Assembly: GCA_027030605.1 (NCBI GenBank)
Contig: JALVEV010000005.1
Coordinates: forward strand, 1 to 6,074
Direction of reading: 5' to 3'
Source of the DNA: Campylobacteraceae bacterium
GTDB lineage: Bacteria; Campylobacterota; Campylobacteria; Campylobacterales; Sulfurovaceae
DNA: 6,074 bases
Part shown: positions 1 to 5,250 of the stretch, piece by piece
Layout: each line of letters opens with the position of its first letter
Position numbering within the stretch: position 1 is the stretch's first letter
Program-made: the position numbers and the translations under genes
The notes under the pieces: model-generated
Database searches by the model: none
What the model saw: only the letters and a program-made list of their open reading frames with translations
What the model was told of the DNA's origin: nothing

Positions 1-2034
1 AGGGAAGATGGCCGCAGCCCCATAAGCAATCATACAGGCAGCAGAGTGAGGGTCAAACACCTCACCTGTTACAGCAACAATACTAGTAAGATGTCTTAGT
101 TTTGCATCAAGCAACTCTTGACTAAGACGACCAATCACCATAAGCATGGGAATCACTTTATTGTTCTCATTTAACCCACGGTCATCTAAGATAATGGTTC
201 TAACTCCATTGTCACGAACATCTACAATAATCTTCTCAATCAATGCATCTAGACTAGCTTTTAAATCTGAAGTGTAGGTCGTATCATATTGACCATATTT
301 GTACGATGGGTCATACTTCTCGTTGTTTTCATCTCCAAACTCTTGAAGTAGAGAGAAACGTGTCGCTGACATAACAGGAAGTACTGTTTTAAGTCGTTTT
401 GCATGGTCTGCACCATCAGCTAAGATATTTTGAATCTCTCCAAAACCAGTATTGAGACTCATAACAGTCTTTTCACGAATTGGGTCGATTGGAGGGTTGG
501 TTACCTGTGCAAATTTCTGCTTAAAGAAGTCCGTAAAGTTTCTCTGTTCTGTTGAAAAGGCAGCTATTGGCGTATCGTCACCCATTGCACCTGTGGTCTC
601 TTTACCCTCAGCAATCATTGGACGAATAACCTCTCTAATCACCTCGGAGGTGTAGTTAAAGTAACGTTGCTTCGCTACCATGGTTGAGCTATCTTTTGAA
701 GTTGCATTTTTAGCTAAACTCTCTTGAGTTGGCATGTGTTCTTGTAGATAAGACATATTCCCATTCAACCACTTGTTATATGGATTTAAACCCTTTAAGT
801 AATCATCAATATCACTAGACTTAAGTACTTTTCCATGCTTAAGGTCAACCCCCATCATCTCACCAGATTGAAGTCGTCCACGCTCTACAATCTCTTCATC
901 AGGAAGCTCTAAAACACCATACTCAGAGGTAATTAAAAGTCGATTATCGGTAGTAATGATATATTTAGAAGGTCGAAGCCCATTTCTATCAAGCACACAT
1001 CCAATGTAGCGACCATCGGTCATACTCACTGCTGCTGGACCATCCCATGGCTCAAAACAGGTACTTGAATACTCATAGAACGCTCGAAGCTCTGTGTCCA
1101 TATGTGGTGCATTGTGCCAAGGTGCAGGAACCAATGAACGAGCGGCCTTAAAGAAGTCAACCCCATTGACCCGTAAAAACTCCATAAAGTTGTCTAACGA
1201 AGCAGAGTCGGACATATCTGATTGAATAACATTACGGAGTCTCTCCATCTCTTCATCGGTAAAGACATCCGATTTAGCAGTAACAACTTTAGAAGCAACA
1301 TTAAATCGGTTTGCAGTTACCGAGTTAATCTCACCATTGTGGGCAATCATTCTAAATGGTTGAGCCAATTTCCACTGAGGTAGGGTATTGGTCGAAAATC
1401 TCTGATGGAAAAGACAAAAAGAGATTTTAAAATCTTCATCAGCTAAATCGGTATAGAACTCTTTGATGTGTGTTGGCATCACAAGCCCTTTGTAAGAGAC
1501 TACAGATGTTGAAAAAGAGGGGATATAAAACGTTTTATCCTCAATCAGTTTCGCCTCTATCTCTTTACGTGAAAGATAAACCATCGCCTCAAAACGTTTT
1601 ACAGCAATAGCTGATTTAGGAGCAACAAAAACTTGCTTAATAGTAGGAAGTGACTCTAATGCTTGTTCCCCTAAAGCATCTTTATTCAGAGGGACTATAC
1701 GAGTATAAACTACCTTCAAATCATTATTTTCACAAACTTCGGAGATAACATCAAAATCGGATTCATTGTTTGAGAATACCATTGCAACGGCATATGTCTC
1801 GGGTAAATCAACCCCTTTAGAGAGAGCTTCTTTTTCAAAAAATGATTTAGGTAAAGAGAGAAGAAGACCAGACCCATCACCTGTTTTACCATCAGCAGCA
1901 ATTGCCCCTCGGTGCATCATTCTTGAAAGAGATGTAATTGCATCTTCTAAATTTTTATGTGTTGGAGTATTGTCAATAGACGCTAAAAGTCCAAAACCAC
2001 AGTTATCTTTAAACGACGTAAAGAGATTTTGCAT
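1..2034 (-). CDS. gltB: Glutamate synthase large subunit, N-terminal part (3' end beyond window)
   Basis: This reads as 678 uninterrupted codons from the ATG at 2034-2032 to the left edge. GltB transfers the amide nitrogen of glutamine to 2-oxoglutarate, giving two glutamates, in the cytoplasm with the small subunit GltD or ferredoxin as electron donor. The class II glutamine amidotransferase domain fills about residues 12-425. It shows NCGFG with the nucleophile Cys12, HRG at 41-43, FHQRFSTNTLPQW at 209-221, AHNGEIN at 231-237 (oxyanion-hole Asn233/Gly234) and NGLRPSKY at 351-358. The rest belongs to the central domain; the FMN synthase and GXGXG domains must lie off the window. Family members mature by removal of a propeptide to expose Cys; here it would be only 11 residues, short next to E. 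coli GltB. The start is fixed by an AAGGTGG ribosome site just upstream. No gltD is visible, so the electron donor cannot be inferred. Confidence 0.97.
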   Translation of the reverse strand, partial: MQNLFTSFKDNCGFGLLASIDNTPTHKNLEDAITSLSRMMHRGAIAADGKTGDGSGLLLSLPKSFFEKEALSKGVDLPETYAVAMVFSNNESDFDVISEVCENNDLKVVYTRIVPLNKDALGEQALESLPTIKQVFVAPKSAIAVKRFEAMVYLSRKEIEAKLIEDKTFYIPSFSTSVVSYKGLVMPTHIKEFYTDLADEDFKISFCLFHQRFSTNTLPQWKLAQPFRMIAHNGEINSVTANRFNVASKVVTAKSDVFTDEEMERLRNVIQSDMSDSASLDNFMEFLRVNGVDFFKAARSLVPAPWHNAPHMDTELRAFYEYSSTCFEPWDGPAAVSMTDGRYIGCVLDRNGLRPSKYIITTDNRLLITSEYGVLELPDEEIVERGRLQSGEMMGVDLKHGKVLKSSDIDDYLKGLNPYNKWLNGNMSYLQEHMPTQESLAKNATSKDSSTMVAKQRYFNYTSEVIREVIRPMIAEGKETTGAMGDDTPIAAFSTEQRNFTDFFKQKFAQVTNPPIDPIREKTVMSLNTGFGEIQNILADGADHAKRLKTVLPVMSATRFSLLQEFGDENNEKYDPSYKYGQYDTTYTSDLKASLDALIEKIIVDVRDNGVRTIILDDRGLNENNKVIPMLMVIGRLSQELLDAKLRHLTSIVAVTGEVFDPHSAACMIAYGAAAIFP

Positions 2035-2037
2035 AAG

Positions 2038-2045
2038 CCACCTTT
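2038..2045 (-). promoter_or_regulatory. Ribosome binding site of gltB
   Basis: On the minus strand AAAGGTGG ends three bases before the ATG at 2034, so the AAGG core is about six bases from it. It is the strongest Shine-Dalgarno sequence in the window and supports the chosen start, which also gives the short propeptide before Cys12. Confidence 0.8.
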
Positions 2046-2049
2046 AATT

Positions 2050-2077
2050 AGTATATAATAGGGTTTTAAGTAATATA
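2050..2077 (-). promoter_or_regulatory. Probable gltB promoter -10 candidates
   Basis: On the minus strand the -10-like hexamers are TATATT (2077-2072), TATTAT (2060-2055) and TATACT (2055-2050), each one or two mismatches from TATAAT. The first would put the transcript start near 2064, with a leader of about 30 bases that easily includes the ribosome site; the others would give very short leaders. No convincing -35 is seen, which is normal for sigma-70 promoters in Campylobacterota. No sigma-54 GG/GC pair was recognised. Which hexamer is used is inference. Confidence 0.45.
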
Positions 2078-2079
2078 AT
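2054..2079 (+). promoter_or_regulatory. Probable recO promoter with two TATAAT boxes
   Basis: Two perfect TATAAT hexamers lie on the plus strand at 2054-2059 and 2074-2079, exactly 20 bases apart. The downstream one predicts a start near 2086 and a leader of about 39 bases before recO; the upstream one would give about 59 bases. A run of six C (2080-2085) follows the second box directly. Both boxes overlap the minus-strand candidates for gltB, so the two genes share a very compact divergent promoter region. No matching -35 is evident. Confidence 0.5.
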
Positions 2080-2124
2080 CCCCCCGAAAATTGGGTCGAT
2101 AATACCAAAAAGAAAATTAAATAG

Positions 2125-2742
2125 ATGCGTGGATTTATAATTAATATAAGAAAAGCTAAAAATGAAGATGTAATTGTTACCGTGCTTAGCAGTGATTCAG
2201 TAAAAAACTATTGGCGTTTTTTTGGAGCAAGACACTCTATTTTACAAGTAGGTAATTTAATTGATTTTGAAGAAAAAGAGTCTAAAAAGAGTTTTATGCC
2301 AAATATACGTTCTATTTCTCATATCTCTTTTCCTTGGATATTCGCCTATAATCATCTACTTATGTGGCAAAATTTTATCAAACTTTTTGAAGTACATTTG
2401 AAAGATGCGATTGAACTTGATGCATTCTACTTTGAGCTACTATTATCTGTTGCAAAAAAGTGGGGAAAACAAAACCCTAAACGTTTAGCAATTGAGGCTT
2501 ATATGAAACTTCTTGACCATGAAGGACGACTATATGACAATGGTTTTTGTTATATTTGCGAAACCATTTTAGAAGAAAAAGTAGGATTAATGAGAGCCTT
2601 TTTACCTACTCATCCACACTGTATATATGGTCAAAGCTTTCAGAAAAAAGATATTTTTAAACTCTATAATACTAAAAGTACCATTCATTTAAACGACAAA
2701 CTCATAGATAAACTATACCTCATTCTTACAAAAGGTTTTTGA
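2125..2742 (+). CDS. recO: DNA recombination/repair protein RecO, Campylobacterota type
   Basis: The product has 205 residues. RecO works with RecR to load RecA on SSB-coated single-stranded DNA and anneals complementary strands in RecF-pathway repair. Recognition rests on resemblance to the short RecO of Helicobacter: the MxGF start, the RxxGxRHS segment at 31-38, the VGxxIDFEE stretch at 42-50, the LLxxEGRL-like helix around 129-136 and the CxxC...HPxC segment. The N-terminal OB-fold would occupy about residues 1-75 and the helical part the remainder. Cys142, Cys145, His163 and Cys166 form a CxxC...HxxC set that could hold zinc, as in some other RecO proteins. The length is normal for this lineage, although shorter than E. 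coli RecO (about 240). The ribosome site is weak, only an A-rich AAAAAGAAAA upstream. It has its own promoter divergent from gltB. The assignment comes from recalled similarity, not a search. Confidence 0.85.
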   Translation: MRGFIINIRKAKNEDVIVTVLSSDSVKNYWRFFGARHSILQVGNLIDFEEKESKKSFMPNIRSISHISFPWIFAYNHLLMWQNFIKLFEVHLKDAIELDAFYFELLLSVAKKWGKQNPKRLAIEAYMKLLDHEGRLYDNGFCYICETILEEKVGLMRAFLPTHPHCIYGQSFQKKDIFKLYNTKSTIHLNDKLIDKLYLILTKGF

Positions 2743-2755
2743 TGAAATATAAGGA

Positions 2756-2786
2756 AATATTCTTTAATAGAATATTAAGCTTTTTT
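2756..2786 (+). terminator. Weak AT-rich hairpin after recO, possible terminator
   Basis: AATATTC (2756-2762) and GAATATT (2770-2776) form a perfect 7-bp stem with a 7-base loop, followed after AAGC by six T (2781-2786). The stem has a single G-C pair and the T run is offset by four bases, so termination would be weak at best. Some read-through from recO into the next gene is plausible. The same T run could equally be the T-rich element upstream of the next promoter. Confidence 0.25.
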
Positions 2787-2795
2787 CTATATACT
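2781..2795 (+). promoter_or_regulatory. Probable promoter of the repeat-protein gene
   Basis: A six-T run (2781-2786) sits just upstream of TATACT (2790-2795), one mismatch from TATAAT. A T-rich stretch before the -10 in place of a -35 is typical of Campylobacterota. The predicted start near 2802 leaves a leader of about 29 bases that contains the AAAAGGA ribosome site at 2818-2824, six bases before the ATG. Confidence 0.4.
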
Positions 2796-2830
2796 ATTAA
2801 ACAAATTTTAATATATCAAAAGGAAAATCA

Positions 2831-4213
2831 ATGAAATTACGATATTCAACACTACTTTTAGGGCTTTTACTACCAATCTCATCTCTACAAGCAGAGGTCT
2901 CACTTACCCCACCAAATGCAAAAGCTGGAGAGTGTTATGCTAAAGTTATTATACCTGCTAAATATAAAACCGTTACGGAACGTGTTCTAGTTCAAGAGGC
3001 ATCAACAAAAATCAAAGTTATTCCTCCAAAATATGCTTGGGTTGAAGAGAAAGTAGAAGTAACTCCTGCTAGTGAGAAGCTTGTTACAGTACCTGCTAAA
3101 TATAAAAAAACTTCTGAGATTATTGAAGTAAAACCTGCTCTACGCTCTTGGCATGTTAGTTTACGTAAACATGCAGCACCTGTTAGTAATGAGCTTTTAG
3201 CTGCTGCAAAATTAAAAGGTGTTGATATTGAAAATACTACTCCTGGTACTTGCTATAAAGAGTACTACACTCCTGAAAGCTATAAAACAGTAAAAGAGGA
3301 AGTTGTTGTTCAAAAAGAGACTACTAAGAGTAAAGTTATTCCTGCAAAATATGAGATGGTAGAAAAGACGATTGTAGTTAAACCTGCTACAAAAAAAACA
3401 GTTACAGTACCTGCGGTGTATGATTATGTTGAAGAGAAAGTACTTGTAGAAAAAGAGAAGACTGTATGGAAAAAGGGTAAAAACCCAGCAACTAAATTAG
3501 ATGGTGCTACAGGTGAGATTATGTGTCTTGTTAAAGTACCTGCAAAATATAAAATTATTAAAAAGAAAGTAGTTAAAACACCAGCAACAACAAAAGTCAT
3601 TGAAGTTCCTGCTGAAACAAAAACAATTAAAGTTAAAAAACTTATCTCTCCTGCTAAAACAGAAACAGTTACTATTCCTGCTGTAAAAACTACTATTGAG
3701 AAAAAAGTTCTTGAACATGGACCATCATTTTCATGGATTAAAGTTGGAGACCCTGTTGAGAAAGGTTTAAAATACACTGGTCATGAAATCTGTTTAGTTG
3801 AAACACCAGCGGTTAAAAAGAAAGTTACAAAAACTGTTTTAGTGACACCAGAGACAACTAAAAAAATAACTATTGAACCAACCTATAAAGTTATGAAAGT
3901 GAAAAAACTTGTAGAAGAGGCGAAAGAGATTAAAATACCAATTGAGGCTGTTTACAAAGAGATTGAGAAAAAAGAGAAAATTTCAGAAGCACACCAAAGT
4001 TGGGAGAGAATTCTTTGTCAAACAAACATGAACAAAGATGTTATCTTAAAGATTCAAAATGCACTCAAAGAGAAAGGGTATAACCCTGGTAAAATTGATG
4101 GTGTTCTTGGGCGTGATACACGTATAGCACTCGATAAATACCAAAGAGACAACTCTTTAGCAACAGGTGGAATCACTTATGAAACACTTAATGCACTTGG
4201 TATTAATAAATAA
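2831..4213 (+). CDS. Secreted 23-residue-repeat protein with C-terminal peptidoglycan-binding domain
   Basis: The product has 460 residues. Residues 1-21 are a Sec signal peptide: MKLRY, a hydrophobic core, then SLQA before the likely cleavage at A21/E22, with no lipobox Cys. Residues 35-391 are built from twelve 23-residue units whose core is PAxYxxVxxxVxV, grouped in four modules of three, each opened by a Cys (35, 141, 232, 321) and closed by a Trp (107, 213, 302, 391). The region is rich in Lys, Val and Thr and predicts extended beta structure. Residues 401-459 match the helical PG_binding_1 domain (family PF01471), including KIDGVLGRDTRIALDKYQ. No catalytic domain is visible. The likely role is a periplasmic or outer-envelope protein anchored to murein; its actual function is unknown to me. 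It has a good ribosome site and probably its own promoter, and it ends before a clear terminator. The CDS call is firm, the role weak. Confidence 0.93.
   Translation: MKLRYSTLLLGLLLPISSLQAEVSLTPPNAKAGECYAKVIIPAKYKTVTERVLVQEASTKIKVIPPKYAWVEEKVEVTPASEKLVTVPAKYKKTSEIIEVKPALRSWHVSLRKHAAPVSNELLAAAKLKGVDIENTTPGTCYKEYYTPESYKTVKEEVVVQKETTKSKVIPAKYEMVEKTIVVKPATKKTVTVPAVYDYVEEKVLVEKEKTVWKKGKNPATKLDGATGEIMCLVKVPAKYKIIKKKVVKTPATTKVIEVPAETKTIKVKKLISPAKTETVTIPAVKTTIEKKVLEHGPSFSWIKVGDPVEKGLKYTGHEICLVETPAVKKKVTKTVLVTPETTKKITIEPTYKVMKVKKLVEEAKEIKIPIEAVYKEIEKKEKISEAHQSWERILCQTNMNKDVILKIQNALKEKGYNPGKIDGVLGRDTRIALDKYQRDNSLATGGITYETLNALGINK
2933..4003 (+). repeat. Protein-level tandem repeat, 12 units of 69 bases in four modules
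   Basis: The Tyr of the PAxY core, or the residue replacing it, falls at residues 45, 68, 91; 151, 174, 197; 240, 263, 286; and 329, 352, 375, always 23 apart within a module. Cys-to-Trp distance is 72, 72, 70 and 70 residues. Nucleotide identity is mostly degraded, so the array is old. One 17-base match (2953-2969 and 3091-3107) survives at a distance of 138 bases, exactly two units. Modules 3 and 4 share an 89-residue period and equal 19-residue Trp-to-Cys linkers. Confidence 0.85.
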
Positions 4214-4233
4214 TTTAGTAAAGCTCTTTTAAC

Positions 4234-4264
4234 TAAAAGTTGTCTAAAAACTAGACAACTTTTA
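4234..4264 (+). terminator. Rho-independent terminator, probably closing the repeat-protein gene
   Basis: AAAAGTTGTCTA (4235-4246) and TAGACAACTTTT (4252-4263) form a perfect 12-bp stem with a 5-base loop AAAAC; T4234 and A4264 extend it to 13 bp. The T tract lies within the right arm and is short, but the symmetrical A and T tracts let it act in either direction. It begins 20 bases after the stop at 4213. An overlapping alternative hairpin, CTTTTA (4226-4231) with TAAAAG (4234-4239), is possible but less stable. Confidence 0.8.
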
Positions 4265-4307
4265 ATCCCACTATTCAACAAAAAAATATAAATCCCTAAG
4301 AATTTTA

Positions 4308-4316
4308 TGATAGAAT
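4308..4316 (+). promoter_or_regulatory. Extended -10 promoter for the micro-ORF/xpaC/telA unit
   Basis: TG (4308-4309), one spacer base, then TAGAAT (4311-4316) make an extended -10 element one mismatch from consensus. TATGAT at 4306-4311 is an overlapping alternative. The predicted transcript start is about 4318-4324, that is at or within a few bases of the ATG at 4323. It lies between a strong terminator and the three-gene unit, as expected for an operon promoter. No clear -35 is seen. Confidence 0.5.
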
Positions 4317-4322
4317 AGTTCT

Positions 4323-4406
4323 ATGAAAAAACTATTTGGATTCTTATTTATTCTTCTCTCTGCTGGATTAACTGTTTGGTACCCATTGGGACAACTTTTA
4401 GGGTAA
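4323..4406 (+). CDS. 27-residue hydrophobic micro-protein, possibly leaderless
   Basis: This small ORF reads MKKLFGFLFILLSAGLTVWY followed by PLGQLLG and a TAA stop. It would be a single membrane-spanning peptide with a positively charged N-terminus (KK at 2-3) and a hydrophobic core at about 4-20. It ends four bases before the ATG of the XpaC-family gene, and its last codons contain the AGGG ribosome site of that gene (4400-4403), so its translation would be coupled to the next gene. It has no recognisable ribosome site of its own, and the predicted transcript start falls almost on its ATG, so it would have to be read as a leaderless message. A TAG at 4399-4401 in the xpaC frame argues against it being a broken N-terminus of XpaC. 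I do not recognise a family. It could be a real micro-protein, a leader peptide that governs xpaC translation, or chance. Confidence 0.45.
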   Translation: MKKLFGFLFILLSAGLTVWYPLGQLLG

Positions 4407-4410
4407 TAAG

Positions 4411-5232
4411 ATGGCTTTTGTAAAAAAATATAAACCAAAAATAGATAAAACAAGAAAAGGTTATCTTCTTTATATCTTTTTAGTACCTCTTTTTATTGCT
4501 ATAATATTAGCACTTATAGAGCGTAATATTTTAGCATTTTTACTCAATTTAACTGCTTTTGGACTCTTTTATGCAACAGCGAAACTAAATAGTTTAGGAT
4601 TAGAGAATGAGTTTCAATACAACAAAGAGAAATTGACAAAAGCTCCTGATAAACCATATAAAACCTTCTCAGCTATTCTCTTAGGTCTATCTACCTTTTT
4701 CACAGCAACTATTGCTGGTGGGGAGTCTGTCGTTATGGGACTCTTTCTCTCTGTAATCTCATCTATAGGCTACTATCTATACTATGGGTTAGACCCACGT
4801 GAAGATAAACTTGAAAATATTGGTGACATCTCTGCTGAATTAGTATTAAAAACTATCTCAGAAGCCAAATCTAAACTAGCGAAAATAGAGAGAGACATAG
4901 ATAAAATCTCAAGTGACAATCTTTTACAAAAACGTCTCTCTTTAGCTCTTGAAAAAGCTAAAAACATTATTCAAACTCTTCAAGAAGACCCAAAAGATAT
5001 TCGTGTAGCACGTAGATTTTTAATAGTATACATTGATGGATTAGAGAAGGTAACTAATGCTTATACCTCTATGGATGAGAAAGATATAAAAAAGGAGACT
5101 AGAGAGAAACTACATCAGCTTTTAGAAGATGTAGAACGCCGATTCGATAAAGAGTTAATAAGACTCAAAAAAAATAATGAGTTTGATTTAGATGTCAATA
5201 TAGATGTTTTACAACAACAGATAAAAAATTAA
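4411..5232 (+). CDS. xpaC: XpaC-family membrane protein (5-bromo-4-chloroindolyl phosphate hydrolysis family)
   Basis: The product has 273 residues. The N-terminal half holds four predicted membrane segments in two pairs, about residues 18-34, 40-58, 85-102 and 107-126. A cytoplasmic, highly charged helical region follows from about 140 to 273, with the RVARRFLIVYIDGLEKV segment at 198-214, a helix ending in LLEDVERRFDKELIRL at 237-252, and the DLDVNIDVLQQQIK tail that is characteristic of the family (PF10112). The family name comes from a hydrolysis phenotype in Bacillus; no catalytic motif is visible, so enzyme activity is doubtful. TelA follows 18 bases downstream, the same pairing as xpaC-yaaN in Bacillus subtilis. 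The likely role is a membrane partner of TelA in envelope stress or resistance, which is inference. The ribosome site is AGGG at 4400-4403, seven bases before the ATG and inside the preceding micro-ORF. Confidence 0.82.
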   Translation: MAFVKKYKPKIDKTRKGYLLYIFLVPLFIAIILALIERNILAFLLNLTAFGLFYATAKLNSLGLENEFQYNKEKLTKAPDKPYKTFSAILLGLSTFFTATIAGGESVVMGLFLSVISSIGYYLYYGLDPREDKLENIGDISAELVLKTISEAKSKLAKIERDIDKISSDNLLQKRLSLALEKAKNIIQTLQEDPKDIRVARRFLIVYIDGLEKVTNAYTSMDEKDIKKETREKLHQLLEDVERRFDKELIRLKKNNEFDLDVNIDVLQQQIKN

Positions 5233-5250
5233 TATATTAGGAAAATAAAA

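Noticed and set aside
452..655. Plus-strand open frame of 67 codons within gltB
   Set aside because: It is antisense to an uninterrupted gltB reading frame and has no ribosome site.
1766..2047. Plus-strand open frame of 93 codons opposite the start of gltB
   Set aside because: It lies wholly antisense to the conserved amidotransferase domain and its product resembles nothing; gltB motifs such as NCGFG and HRG occupy the other strand.
2080..2085. Run of six C at the predicted recO transcript start, considered as a phase-variable tract
   Set aside because: Phase-variable homopolymers in Campylobacterota are usually longer (about eight or more); six bases is too short to claim slippage.
3424..3777. 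Minus-strand open frames opposite the repeat protein
   Set aside because: They are a by-product of the repetitive Lys/Val/Thr-rich codons on the plus strand, which has a signal peptide, repeat periodicity and a known C-terminal domain.
2933..4003. CRISPR-like or DNA-level tandem repeat
   Set aside because: The periodicity is in the protein; nucleotide identity between units is low and there are no constant repeats with unique spacers.
4271..4453. Minus-strand open frame of 60 codons across the xpaC upstream region
   Set aside because: It overlaps the promoter, the micro-ORF and the xpaC start, and its product has no recognisable features.
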